Assembly (NCBI GenBank): GCA_900312665.1 | Contig: ONZQ02000006.1 | Coordinates: 577,981-641,980, forward strand | Source of the DNA: Cephalotrichum gorgonifer | Lineage: Eukaryota > Ascomycota > Sordariomycetes > Microascales > Microascaceae | Direction: 5' to 3' | DNA: 64,000 nucleotides | In this document: piece after piece, positions 53,171 to 64,000 of the stretch | Layout: the number at the start of each line of letters is the position of its first letter | How positions within the stretch are numbered: the first letter of the stretch is position 1 | Made by a program: the position numbers and the translations under genes | Notes under the pieces: model-generated | The model's database searches: none | Seen by the model: the letters and a program-made list of their open reading frames with translations, nothing else | What the model was told of the DNA's origin: nothing

Positions 53171-54396
53171 TCACCTCAACTCCGGTAACGCCCACTTAAC
53201 CATCCACTCGGACTCGAGCACCTGGCCTGCCGTCAAGCGCTCCTCGGGCCGAAACCTGAGCATCCCTCGCATCAGATGAAGAATTGCATGTGTCTCCTCC
53301 TCGTCGAACACACCGGACTCCCCTCTCTTCCTCCTGTACTTTTGCACGAACTCCTCAAACGCCTCCTCGAGCGGGGGTCACGTCTCCCGCTCGCCCGTGG
53401 GCCGGCGAGGTATCCCCTGATCCCCGTCCTTCCTTTCTGCGTTCCCAGTGTTTCCGCCAGCTCGGGGGGAAATGCCCAGAGCCTAGGACGTCGATCTGCT
53501 GAGCCACAATTTCATCTTCCGTCTCGGACTCGCTAAAGAGGAATTTCATGCTTAGGATTTCCCATACCGCGGCCCCGAGGCTCCAGATATCCGACGGGTA
53601 TGACAGCGGCCGATCGGGCTCGAAAAGGGCTTCAGGTGCTCTCCTAGCTACAGGTGTGTTGCAGTCCTTCCCGAGACGCTCCTCCGTGGCCGGGGCGAAC
53701 GCCTCGCCAAAGTCGCTGAGGACAAGACGATGCGCGTCGGCCAAACTGAACTCTTGAGCCTTTTTTCCGAGATACAGGGGCACCACGGCCTGGGCCGGGA
53801 CGTTGGGTGGGAGTGGTCCCCCGTCAACACGCCTGATGGGTACCGTCTCGGGCTTGCCAAACCTCTCCTTGAATTGGTCAATCGAGAGATGGTCAAACGT
53901 CGACGGAAGTTTGACCAGGACATTCCGCAGGTGAATATCTATAAATCCTTTAGACTTGCTCTGTCGGTGATTAGAGAATGGTGCGAGTGAACGAACCTCC
54001 ATGAACGAAACCGCGCGAGTGGACGAAGGCAACAGCCATCGCCAATTTCGCAGCCAATGCCCGGGCGACTTGTATGGGGAAGAAGCGGCTAAACTACGCT
54101 TCCCTTAGATTCCCCTGCGCTGGAGCCACTGTATAGCACGGGTATGATCCGTTGGGCCCTTGGACGTCGAATTCATCTGAAATGACCGGTATAGCATCGT
54201 TTGCCTCGATAGCTGGTCGGACAGCAGATGATGCTGGACCCGAGCGAGATAGGGCGTGTAGGATACCAGGCTCGCGCCGAGGGAGTGATTGCCCAGAGAT
54301 TCCGATTTTCACTGCGACATAGTGTTTTAGTTGGAGGTCCCGACAGAACCAGATGGTCGAGTAGCCACCATATCCCAACTTGCAATCTGGGTATCA
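53171..54396 (-). pseudogene. Decayed SRPK-like protein kinase
   Basis: Remains of a kinase of the fungal SRPK/CMGC-like type. The N-lobe is readable on the minus strand from 54396: KLGYGGYSTIWFCRD (Gly-rich loop), then VAVKIG with the catalytic Lys. A TAG at 54096-54094 breaks it. In the same frame FVHGD (exon end at 53997) joins by a GTTCGT..TAG intron to IHLRNVLVKLP at 53938, the catalytic loop. LSDFGEAF and SYPSDIWSLGAAVWEIL follow (Mg-binding DFG and APE-region/subdomain IX). After HWERR the frame shifts. A TGA stands where the family usually has Trp. The C-lobe resumes (LHLMRGMLRFRPEERLTAGQ) and ends at TGA 53171-53173. No start exon was found. Three independent lesions argue against sequencing error alone. 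Confidence 0.78.
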
Positions 54397-55211
54397 GCTG
54401 GCGTTGTTGAATACCGTAAGTAAGAACATCCTCTGCGCGATGCGAGCCTGGGGATAAGTTGAGAGTGAGCGTGGCTCACTGGGACACTCTGGGCGCGGAG
54501 AGTTAACAGTAATGAATCGATAAGCAGTAAAATGCCCTCTTGGTTCCAGAATAAAGCATGGCTAGGGGCTGAATAATGTAAAAACAAGTACGCCAGCATT
54601 TACTCCGTACCTGGAGTGGAAGTCACAGGGCCTCAGTTGACTGAACTGTGTCTCTAGCTGCAGTGTTGCCTCGCTTTAGCGACAGTAAGGTGGCTTTAAG
54701 CAGTAAAGTGACAGGAAGTAAGTTAGTTCCATCCCGATGCTATTATATAAGTCGCGCAAACAGAATAACATGGAGCAGGCATGTTCGTGTCGCAGGTTAG
54801 CTAGAAAGGCAGGTGGAAGTGCTTCTGTTGGCTGCCGCTCTGTGTAAGGTTGTAAGTGTAGATGCGTGTCTTACGATGATATTAGTGCTCGTAGTATGAT
54901 TATATAAGCTTTCCTTCCAACGCTCCGCATCGCAATACTGCAGCTGGATTTCGGTGTGGAACCAAGGTGGGGTCCAACCCAGCAGAAAACCTCTGACCGC
55001 CTAATTTTCTTCCCTCCATCGTGTGCCTCGATCCTGGTCTAACCTTCGTACCTTCGTAAAGCAACCGCTTGCTTTCAACCGTTCAAGCCGCCCGCTTCGG
55101 CAAACCTCCCACTATCCACGCCGCTCCCGACCCCCTTAACGACCGACGACCAATGTACCCTACGCCGCTACACCTATAGAGAAAGCAAACAACCAAGCGA
55201 GACACGCAAAG
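54397..55211. other. Spacer between kinase relic and UTP11
   Basis: About 815 bp, AT-richer up to 54940. It would be where the missing kinase 5' exon lay, but no matching sequence is visible. The UTP11 promoter is at its end. Confidence 0.5.
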
Positions 55212-56073
55212 ATGTCGTCGTCTATGCGAAATGCGATCCAGAGGCGGGAACATCGCGAGCGGGCGCAGCCCCACGAGCGCCGCCATCTCGGCCTCCTAGA
55301 AAAGCACAAGGTAGGTGCCCCCCTCCGCTCTCCCTCTTCCCTCGCCGGGGAAACTCGCGGGAGGGTGATCTCGTAAAGCGGACGTGGGGAGAGGACAAAC
55401 GATACTAACGAGAAAACCACCACACCTACAGGACTACTCCCTCCGCGCACAAGATTACTCCAAAAAACAGAAGTCCCTCAAGATCCTCCGCAAAAAGGCC
55501 GTTGACCGCAACGAGGATGAGTTCTATTTCGGCATGCACTCCCGCAAGGGGCCCGGCTCGGCCCTCACGAGGGGGAAGGGGTTCACGGGCAAGGTGGAGG
55601 GCGACAGGGGGAACAAGTCTCTCGACGTCGACACCGTGAGGCTGCTGAAGACCCAGGACATCGCCTACGTCCGGACGGTGGGGAATCTGCTCGCGAAGGA
55701 GGCCGAGGTCCTGCGGAGGGCCGGCGTGATGGCCCGGGAGGCCGCGGGGATGAACACGGGGGAGAAGATTGTGTTCACCGAGGGCCTGGAGGAGCGGAAC
55801 GCGGCGGTCAAGGCGGAGCGGGAGGCGGCGGCGGAGGAGGATGATGAAGAGGAGGAAGGCGGCGACGTCGCGGAGGCGAGGGCGGCGAGGAAGAGGGAAG
55901 AGAGGGTGGAGAAGCTCGAGAGGAGACTGGAGATTGAGGAGAAGAAGCTGGCCGCCGTGAGGAGGGTGGAGAGGGTGCTCGAGGTGCAGCAGGCTAAGAT
56001 GGCGAAGACGGCGACGTCGGGGGGAACCACGCGCAAGGGGAAGAAGTTGATGGTGCGGAAGAGGAAAAGGTGA
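55212..56073 (+). CDS. UTP11: U3 snoRNP / small-subunit processome protein UTP11
   Basis: Nucleolar protein needed for 18S rRNA processing in the 90S pre-ribosome. Exons 55212-55310 and 55432-56073 (both phase 0) give 246 residues, near the usual ~250. The signature start MSSSMRNAIQRREHRERAQP, followed by LGLLEKHKDYSLRAQDYSKK and NEDEFYFGMHSRK, is diagnostic of the Utp11 family. LKTQDIAYVRTV is also conserved. The middle carries a long Glu/Ala coiled region and the C-terminus is strongly basic (KGKKLMVRKRKR), suitable for rRNA binding. The intron falls between KHK and DYSLRAQ. Confidence 0.95.
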
Positions 56074-56542
56074 ACGGCCGGAGGAAATTGAAATGTCACG
56101 AAACGATATAACATCCTTCTTTCTGTACTGAATAGCGAGTCTTTTTTTCCATTCTTTTACAAGGTGGTGGGATATGTGGATGAAGGTAGTAAAAAGGTTT
56201 GCACTATGCCCGAGGGATGTTCCTTCTTGTCCCCTCGAGCTTTAAAAGTACGGGATATAAGCCGAGACCTCACACACAGAGACAGAGACATTCTTCATTT
56301 CGTGACATCTCCGTAACATTTATTTCCAGCTCCCTACGTCCCGTCAAGGGAGGGTCTCGGGGAGGGAGAGAGAGGGGGACATGAACCATTACTCCCACCA
56401 GAAAACCCCCTGAGAGAAGATCATCAAACCCCATCAAAACCAAGATAAATAAGAAAAAAGGCCATTAAGAAACCCCGAAAACTCCCTTGCACACACCCTG
56501 GCAAGCCCCCACCCTCTTTCCCTCCCGATATCTCACCCGTCT
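56074..56542. other. Convergent spacer, UTP11 and proline-rich membrane protein 3' ends
   Basis: About 470 bp of AT-rich 3' flanks with no gene. Confidence 0.55.
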
Positions 56543-58486
56543 CTACTTTGTCGTCCCAATAAGCCCCAGCTTCTTCGCCACGCCCTTCAGCACCCACACA
56601 AACGTCTTCAGGACGGCCGTGATCATCCAGATGACGGCCTTCGCGAACCATATCCCCGGCGTGACAGCGATCCTAACCGGCCACGGAAGTCCGTCGCGGA
56701 TCCTATCCCCCTTGACCTTCTTCGGCTTCTGAGCCTTCTTCACCTTCCCCGGCCCGCCGTAGCTCTCCTGGCTCTCGACGTCCTGCATCTCGATGTCCTC
56801 CGTAGTAGCCTTCTTCTTCCACAACCTACCCCCCTTCGTCGTCGGCGCGCTGTCGACGCGGGACTGCGACCGGAGGCTGAAGTGGTCCGGCATGATTCCA
56901 CTCCCGGGAGGGGCATATATCGCCGCTGGGACTGGGGGAGGGGGGTCGAAGGCTGCCGTCACCTCGAACGACTTATCCCCCGACGCGACCACCAGCAGCG
57001 CGGCGACCGCCACGTCCACAACGAAGAAGCTTTCGATCTTGGAGGCCAGTGCCGTGTCGATCTCGAGGTGGCCGTCGCCCGTGGCCTCGCGCGTCAGCCG
57101 CGCGAGGTGATTCGGCGACTCGTGGTGCTCGAGTGTGTACTCCACCCTCCCGGGGCCCCAAGCCGAGGCCGGGTGCCGCTCAATGGTGACGCAGAAGGGC
57201 GTCGCGAGCGCCGGGTGGACGAGGTAGTGGCTTGCGGAGTCGTCGTCCCAGACGAGACGCGCGCACTCCCTCTCCGCCAGGGCGACGGCGCCCTCGTCGT
57301 CGGGCTTCTCCGTGGCCATTCTGATGGCCGCCGCGGGGCTCAGGTCCGCCACGAGCCCGTCATTGGGCCGGTGCCGCCGCGGTTCCTCCTCCAGCGTCGT
57401 GCAGAGCACCTCCTGCCACGCCTGCTTCGTCGTAGCACCGCCGTTGCTCTTGCGGCTCCGGAAGCTGCCGGGGGTGGTGGGCGTGGCGGCGGAGGGGGAG
57501 GTGGAGGGGGGAGGGCCCTTACAGACCTTGGACGGGTCGTGCCTGGAGAGGGTGATGTACGCTGAGGCCGAGGTGGGGTCGACACGCATGTTGTAGAAGG
57601 CCTGGGTGGACGAGGAGAGGGTGTAGACGGGGGCGTCGCGCTCCTGCGTCAGGCCCAGGCAGAAGACCTGGCCCTCGGACTGCGAGGCCTTCCACCCGTT
57701 CGCCGCCTTCCACATGGCCTTGAGCTCCTCGGTGGTGGAGATGGGCGGCGGCTGGGGAGGCGGGCCCGTGGGTTGCTGGGCGTGAGGGGCCCAGTGTGGT
57801 TGCGGCGCGGCGGCGACGGCGTCGATGTGCGGCGGGGGACTCCGGGGGGTGACGGGCTCGGGGGAGTACATGGGCCTGCTTATCGCGGCCATGGGGGATG
57901 TGGGTAGGGCTCCTGGCCGTGGGGTAGTAGTCTTGCCTGTTCAGGGAGACCTCGGGGTTGTACTGCGGGAAGATGGACCTGATGGGGGGGGGCTCGTCGC
58001 CGTTGTTGTCGTCGTAGAGCGGCTTCTTGGCGATGGAGCTGCGGGACCTCGTGCTGGCGCTCCGGAGGACGAGGGTCTGCGCCTGCGAGAAGGCCGTCTC
58101 GGAGCGGTCGGGCACGTCGGCGGGCTGCCGGGGCTGCTGCACCACGGGGGGGTGGGGCGGGCGTCGCCGTCGAGCTCCCGGGGNNNNNNNNNNNNNNNNN
58201 NNNGGCCCCAGTTCCGCACCTGCTGCTCCTGCGACTGTCTTGGCTGGTGGACCGGCGACGCGACTCTGGCCTGGGGGGTCTGCCGGCCTCCGTAGCCGGG
58301 AGGCGGGGTCTGTCCGGGGTTAGAGTAGGGCCCCGGGATGACGACTGTGGGGTGGTGAGGGATGTTCTCGACGGGACTGCTGCTGCTCGTCGAAGGGCGG
58401 GGTGTCTGTCTTCGTTGCCCGGGTGGGGGACTGGCGGTGTTCGGGAAGAGGGAGAAGCCCCCCGCTGCTGGGGGTTGTGGGGACAT
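56543..58486 (-). CDS. Proline-rich protein with C-terminal hydrophobic helix; frameshifted, spans assembly gap
   Basis: A low-complexity Pro/Ser/Gln-rich N-terminus begins at the ATG at 58486 (MSPQPPAAGGFSLFPN). It runs into 20 N (58184-58203) and resumes in another frame (VVQQPRQPADVPDRSETAFSQA...LNRQDYYPTARSP). At about 57902-57909 the frame shifts by one base: SP|PTSPMAAISRP would be continuous without one nucleotide. The rest is open to the stop at 56543. The C-terminal half holds a globular domain (about 57740-56900: ELKAMWKAANGWKASQSEGQ... FFVVDVAVAALLVVASG) and an amphipathic/hydrophobic end (WPVRIAVTPGIWFAKAVIWM...VLKGVAKKLGL). The conserved-looking end suggests a real gene with sequence errors beside the gap. 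Function is not recognised. Confidence 0.62.
58184..58203. other. Assembly gap (20 N)
   Basis: A run of 20 ambiguous bases, a common placeholder for a gap of unknown size. It lies in a GC- and homopolymer-rich part of the gene on the minus strand. Confidence 0.99.
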
Positions 58487-60757
58487 GATGAATGGCGGGA
58501 GATTGGGAGATATGGCTTCCAGAAAACCGTGGCGTTCTAATAGCTCTCAAGCTTCCCCGGCGTGGGTCAACTTTCTTTTCTTCGGCGTCTCCCTATTGAC
58601 AGCCGTTTCGTCTCGGGATCTGCTTCTCGTTGCTTTTATCCTCCTCGCAGGTCGAGCAAACAAATCAATTGGGGGGAGGTGGTCGGTGGTCGGTAGTCGG
58701 TGAGAGCTGGGAGGTTGGTGTAGAACGACTGGCGTACTATCGGCTCATGATCATAGTTCTTTCTGAATGTGAACTTGGTAGAAGCTTGTTGTGCTCCGGT
58801 CCAGGTAAGGAGAGCGAATCCCGACTGTTGAAGGTTGCCAAGATGATTGAAACTACAGAAACCAAGAGCTCCCAAGAAAGATTTACGAAACAGAACAAAG
58901 ATGTCAAGTGCGGGACAGTGAAAGGGGATATACCAAGGGTGCGGGTGGTTCCTCCCGCCTCTTCACCGTCGCCGTCGCCGTCGACCTCCCGCTACATCCA
59001 TATCCCGGATGTCACCCTCGCTCCCAGAAGGTGAAGGGCAGGGTTAGTGAAGAGTGAGCAGAACGGACAGCCCCCATCACCCCTCACTTGTCACTTGTCA
59101 CCCCTGTAAGCGCTCACACCTAAGGAGATCCCTGCCACCCCCTAGAGTGCCTTGCTCGCCATTCGACGACCGTACAAGTCTTCTTACAGTGGGGAAGCGT
59201 AGAACCAGGGGCACCGTACTGCACCCTGACGAAAGGATAAAAAGGCGGGATAGGAAAGGGGGGTGGGACGTTGGAGGTTTCTGTGATGGTACTGGCAGAG
59301 CGTCTAGAAAGGTGCAGGTGCATTGTTCCGCTTTTGCGCAATTACCCCCCCTGGCATGTTTGGTCTGGCCAATCACTTGCCACGATGCGCGAATCACACT
59401 GCATGTTAGCCGCCGAGGTGGTCGGGATTTATACTCACAGAATATTATTGAGCAATAGGGACGAGGGATGGAGGGGGCGGGGCGGGGGCCGGGGCGGGAA
59501 GACTGAGAGAAACCACAGGCGCGCGCGGACGGGAAGGACCCAACATTATTGGGGGCCGAGTGTGACTGTCCATGGTGTGTGTGGGTATGTAGGGAAGATC
59601 CCATCATCCTCCATCCTCTCAATTCGAGTTTGGAGGGGATCATGGCTGACCATCCTTGATCTGATGCTGCGAATTTTTTCTGTTTGGCAATACCATACCC
59701 CGGTTTCGGGTGGTGATTGGGCGGCAAGGGGAAGAGAGATCGGCGGGCTTGCGCAAACCTGGGGAGACAGACACGTGAGATGCAAGAAGAGAACAGGGGT
59801 GGCAGCAATGAGTGTGTAAATGCGACCGCGTTCTCCTCCGCTGCCCATGCCCATTTGGTCGGAGCGGCTAATAATGCATACCTGTGCTCGGATGCCGTCC
59901 ACTCCACTCCACTCCGACCGCAAGTCCCGTTTTCCCGTGCTCGGCATCGTCATCGTCCGTCCGTCTGTCTTCGGCCAGATGTGATACGAGTTCGACCCTA
60001 AATCATAAGCGTCGGCTCTCGCATGTGGTTTCCTCCGTCGTCGATACGTGAATCAACATCAAGGGCTCTGCCGTGCGTGCGTGCAGTCGGTTGCTCGGAA
60101 TAGGTGTGTTCCGGGCCCCAAGAATATCTTTTTTTGGACGCGGTCGTTCCTTCTTGGAGGGTCGGTCATTGTTTGTTGGCTTGTTTGTTTTCGGAAGGTG
60201 CAGTAATGGGGGCCGCTAGTATTAATAGCATCCAACCAGCCCGACCCCGCATCTTTCTCGCCGGCTCGACCCTTCCCCAGCTCTTTGAGTCAACCCCCAT
60301 GATGGACTGGCTTCCCTTTTTTTTTTGGGACTAAATTTGAGGATGAATTGAACTAATTGATATGAGTACTCATTCGTACGTCTTGGCTCTTGCCGGGTGC
60401 CGGGAGAGGAGGGCGGAGCCGAGGCCGGGCCGGCTCGGAGGTCGACCCACAAGCTCGACGAAGATATTGTCATGATTGAACTGCTCCTTATGGCCGGGTA
60501 ACTCCTCGGGTATCGTCGCCCGAGATCGGCATTCGACGCCTGATAAGATGTCCAAGAAATTCATAAAAACTCCCGTGTGTGCTTCTTGCGTACATGTAAT
60601 CTGCGAAACCACATCATCGCCATCGCCGAAGCTGATCGCAGAATTCCCATCCACGACGTCATCCTCCCTTTGAGCACTTTAATATAGTCAGGAACAGAGA
60701 TACAACCCGTTTCCGCCGTTCCCCCCAAAAACCAAACCCATTTTCATCTAGACCACC
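58487..60757. other. Gene-free stretch of about 2.3 kb
   Basis: Promoters of the proline-rich membrane protein gene (-) and D-amino-acid oxidase gene (+) with featureless sequence between. It includes a GTCGCCGTCGCCGTCGAC short repeat near 58969. No gene could be supported. Confidence 0.5.
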
Positions 60758-62085
60758 ATGACTACCGTCATCATTGGGTACGTCCGGCCAGTACGCCACC
60801 CACCGGCCTCGCTCCGCCCCCGTCCCGGCCCCGGCCCCGGCCCCAGTTCCTGTCCCAGTCCCAGTCTCAGCCCCAAACTAACCTCCGCTGTCCCACCCCC
60901 CACAGCGCCGGCGTGACCGGCCTATCAGTTGCCCTCCGCCTCCTAGACTCCGGCATCGTCCCCGTAATTATCTCCCGCGTCTTCCCCACCCCCTTCGAGA
61001 CCGTCGACTCCCTCGGTGAGATAAACTACGCCTCCCAGTGGGCCGGAGCTCACAACGCCTACCATGAGCCCCCCACCACCCCCTCCACCGCCCGCGACCA
61101 CGCCTTCGCCGTCAGGACCTACCACTTCATGGACGCCACCGCCAAGGCCTACCCGGAGGCCGGCATCACCTTCATGAAGGGGCTAGAGTACCACGAGGAG
61201 GGCGTGCCCGGGTACGAGTCGCTCACGGTCGAGACGGCGGCGGAGCTCGGGTACGAGGACTTCAGGCTCCTGGCGCGCGACGAACTGCCCGCGGGCGTGC
61301 TGGCCGGCTTCGAGTACCGGACGTGGTCGCTGAATCCCATGGTCTACTGCTCGTTTCTGCTGCGGAGGCTGGCGCTGGGAGGGTGTAGGTTCGTCAAGCG
61401 GGATCTCCGGTCCGCCGAGGAGGTGTTCTCGATGAAGGACCTGGGTGAGGTTGGCACCGTTATCAATTGTTCTGGGATCGGCTTTAATGATCCCGAGGTG
61501 TTCGTAACTAGGGGTAATCTCTCTCCTTCCCATTTGTTTCCTCACTCTACTTGCCCTCCCCCTCCCTTTTAGCCCTTTCTCACATTTACTCAACGACGAC
61601 GACGACGACGAAATCAAACCGGCTTATCCCCTTAGTACAGAAGAATAAACAAAACTAACTCTCAAAAAGGTCAAACCTGCGTCGTCGCAAACCCCGCCCC
61701 ATTAACCTACACCCGCCAATACGCCGACGGCAGGTGGTCCTTCATCATCCCCCGCAACTTCCACGGCGGCACCATCATCGGCGGAACCAAGGAGCCCAAC
61801 GACTGGTCCGACACCCCCTCCCTCGCCACCCGCGAGCGTATCCTCCGCGATGCGGCGGAGACGTACCCGGAGATGCTGGGCAAGGACGGCAAGTTCCACG
61901 TCCTGAGGGACATCGTGGGGAGGAGGCCGACGAGGAAGGGAGGCATGAGGCTAGAGAGGGAGGTCATTGAGGGGGCGGGCACCGTGATTCATGCGTACGG
62001 GCTGGGCGGGAGGGGGTATGAGATGTCGTGGGGGGTTGCGGAGGCGGTGTTTGAACTCATGGGGAAGGGAGGACCTCGATTGTGA
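60758..62085 (+). CDS. D-amino-acid oxidase (FAD-dependent)
   Basis: Oxidises D-amino acids to 2-oxo acids with release of ammonia and H2O2, so fungi can use D-amino acids as nitrogen source. Exons 60758-60777, 60906-61513 and 61670-62085 join in phase to 347 residues, the family length. Exon 1 is 20 nt (MTTVIIG) and the splice divides the dinucleotide-binding motif IIGAGVTGLS. Also seen are SQWAGAHN (FAD contact), YRTWSLNPMVYCSFLLRRL, INCSGIGFND, and the DAO signature IHAYGLGGRGYEMSWGVA near the C-terminus, with the conserved Tyr. The last residues are GGPRL, whereas DAAOs usually end in a canonical PTS1 such as SKL. D-aspartate oxidase is the alternative, as the folds are alike. Confidence 0.92.
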
Positions 62086-62479
62086 TAGTCGATATGGACA
62101 TCGAGACTTCTCCTCTCAGGCCGTCATTGGCTGCGATGGTAGTGGCCGCGTCTTCTGTGTTCTAGAGGATGGATGATAGAGATATCACTGAGGAGCATGA
62201 GGCTTCGCAGCACATCAGTCGATGAAGTCTGCGTGCTTGCGGGGAAGCCCCTCTAGAGATTTAAACACAATCTCCATTATAAATCAGCCCGGAATAGGCC
62301 AATGGTGTGGTAATGTACAAGTACAGATATAGGAATCCGCCATGGGGGGAGTGTCTATCGTGCAATCCAAACGCCTTCGCAACGCCTCTGCCTCAATGCA
62401 ATGTTCCACCGCCACTGCCCCAGCCCTCCTCATCCTCTCCCCACCCCCTTTATACAATATCAACAGCACCCGGAGGGAA
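62086..62479. other. Convergent spacer, DAAO and CMC1 3' ends
   Basis: About 390 bp of 3' flanking sequence. No gene is seen. Confidence 0.55.
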
Positions 62480-63037
62480 CTACTTCTCCTCCTTAGACCG
62501 CGAAAGCCCTCCCACCCTCTCCTCCATTGCCAACCTGTCCGCCAGCTTCTTCTTGGCCTCGGCGGTCCTCTCCGGCAACCCCCACCACTCCCGTATGAAG
62601 TCCTCCTGCGCCGTCTTCTTAATCTCCTTCCTCTCGCGCTCCTTCTGCCTCTGCTGCCTCAGCGCGAACCACTCCTCTCTCGCGGCGTCGTGCTCGGCCT
62701 GCGAGGCGTGCTCCTTCATGCAAGCGTTCATGAGCCGGAGGGGGACCCGGCAGGCGAAGGATATGGTGATGGTGCGTCCCTTTGCGCAGTCGGAGAAGGC
62801 TTTTCATGAGAGATCACGTCAGTCTCACAGCGGGGGCACAGCATGCGAAGTGAGTCGGAGGAGGGGGGGAGGGTTTCTTCTACCTTTTATCTCATCCGAG
62901 CAGTGTCGCTTTACGCGCTCGTGGTACAGATCCCGGATGGCGGCCTCTTGAGTTGCGGAAAGGGGCATCGGATTCCGGGATGGCATCGGGAGACGCGCTG
63001 CGTCGGGGGCGGAGTCTTTGGACGCCATCGTAGCCAT
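62480..63037 (-). CDS. CMC1: COX assembly mitochondrial protein (twin CX9C), CMC1-like
   Basis: Soluble intermembrane-space protein that helps copper delivery and Cox1 assembly into cytochrome oxidase. Exons 63037-62884 and 62799-62480, with an 84-bp intron, join in phase to 157 residues. The first CX9C (CSDEIKAFSDC) is split by the splice site; the second is CRVPLRLMNAC, with KGRTITISFA between, the CMC1 pattern. They form the helix-turn-helix oxidised by Mia40. The C-terminal half is charged and helical (RQQRQKERERKEIKKTAQED then FIREWWGLPER) and longer than in yeast Cmc1 (111 residues), as is usual in filamentous fungi. A second in-frame ATG at 63028 is equally possible as start. Confidence 0.93.
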
Positions 63038-64000
63038 AGGTCGGGCGGTTCGGAGGTGCTGGTGAGCTCCTTGGATTGGTGGTTCGATTCGTACCCGTAC
63101 TCCATAAATTGCTGGGAGTTCTGCGCAGATGGATCGGATGATTTGCCGGGATTCACCGCCTTCCTATTATAAACGTGATCGATCGCGCATGTGTACTAAG
63201 AAGCTGAGTCAAGCATTTTCACCCCAGGTTTTGGGCGTGGCGACCACCCAACCTCCCTGCGCCTGGAGCACGTGCGTCCATGCGGAGCCCATACAGAATT
63301 TAGTATTTTTACACAGACACATGCTGTGACCAATCTCTCCTTTTGGAAAGAGCCCTTGTGTTCTCTGGTGGCTGGAGGCGTATTAGTACCCCGTACTCGT
63401 CAAAGCCATCAATCATCCCAAGATTATTGTCAGGTTAAACGTGGGGATGGCGACTACCGGGTGCAACTGTACAATGCACTATTACAGAGTGGGACTACCA
63501 CGGCGGGTCTCTCTTCTAAAAGCCGTCCCCTACAATACGTGGTGCATAAATGTAAAGTCGGTTAGGGCGTTACACTGGACTACAAAGCTCAGTTGCTGGG
63601 TTCATGGCCGAGCCTCGGCCCAGCGATCCGGCAAGCGGAGATCTCGCTTTCGCGAAGAAACACGCGAAGAAACAGAAGACGGGACGGGGGCGTTCGCACT
63701 CAGTAACTGTATCAACAGGGGGGGGGGAGGCCCGGGAAGACTGGCGCGGATGGTTAGCCAAAAAAAAAAAAGCCTGTTCCCGACCGATCACTATTATTAC
63801 TTGTCTTGTGCTTGGCGTAAATACCCACTGATGCCGCCTCGCCTCCTAGCACGATCCACATCGGATGTTAGCACGTTCCACCCTGGATCTGGATGACAAA
63901 GGTGCTGGCTGCGACTCTAGGCCTTGGCGGCATTTTTCAACCTCTCCATCTTCAATCCACCACTCCTCCTCACCTATACCCCCTCCCTTCCTCCCCTCCG
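63038..64000. other. Window end, no gene assigned
   Basis: CMC1 promoter followed by featureless sequence. An ATG frame at 63604-63831 begins MAEPRPSDPASGDLAFAKKH and is Lys/Arg-rich, but a G10 run and weak composition make it doubtful. The last 100 bp are pyrimidine-rich and may lead to a gene beyond the window. Confidence 0.45.

Noticed and set aside
54092..54400. Intact kinase gene with an intron removing the TAG at 54094
   Set aside because: No GT donor lies upstream of the TAG that keeps the FSRFFPIQVARAL segment in frame, and two further lesions occur downstream.
1..64000. Secondary-metabolite cluster, CRISPR array, prophage or integron
   Set aside because: No PKS, NRPS, terpene cyclase, P450 cluster, spacer-repeat array or phage gene is seen; the genome is eukaryotic.

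Overview
This window is nuclear DNA of a filamentous ascomycete, most likely a Sordariomycete. Genes carry short GT..AG introns (mostly 45-180 bp) and are found on both strands without operons. Coding regions are GC-rich and separated by long gene-poor spacers. The gene set includes a het-c heterokaryon incompatibility gene, a fungal-type fused betaine-lipid synthase, an 838-residue fungal urease and a GH45 endoglucanase. I cannot name the genus. A 20-base N run (58184-58203) shows this is a draft assembly.

Layout. 0.9-6.4 kb: CPT1/EPT1 phospholipid transferase (+), a Maf nucleotide pyrophosphatase (-) and an INO4-like bHLH regulator (+). 6.8-15.6 kb is a block of minus-strand genes: mitochondrial threonyl-tRNA synthetase, a small DUF7704-like membrane protein, urease, and the SAGA subunit ADA3/NGG1. 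15.6-20 kb is gene-free. 20-28.3 kb: a membrane RING-H2 protein (+), an unrecognised two-pass membrane protein (-) and an NHP10-like HMG-box protein (-). 28.3-32.7 kb is gene-free. 32.7-36.3 kb: het-c with an unusual 3' end. 38.1 kb: secreted GH45 endoglucanase. 39.6-46.2 kb holds a weak hypothetical ORF, a decayed ORF with two nonsense codons, and spacer rich in short TATATA clusters. 46.3-49 kb: betaine lipid synthase. 51.7 kb: GPI-anchored cysteine-rich protein. 53.2-54.4 kb: a broken protein kinase beside a GTCAR minisatellite. 55-63 kb: UTP11, a frameshifted proline-rich membrane protein spanning the assembly gap, D-amino-acid oxidase and CMC1.

The genes do not form one pathway or a biosynthetic cluster. 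Loose functional links are membrane-lipid synthesis (CPT1, INO4-like, betaine-lipid synthase), nitrogen salvage (urease, D-amino-acid oxidase) and mitochondrial biogenesis (MST1, CMC1). I rebuilt splice structures by hand; nearly all close in phase and give family-typical lengths. Four of them depend on coding exons of 20-35 nt.

I see no convincing new multi-gene system. The items most worth a second look are the 133-codon open frame behind a single TAG in het-c, the decayed kinase and relic ORF, the 3n stop-free intron in the endoglucanase, and the TATATA-cluster and palindrome structure of the gene-free spacers.
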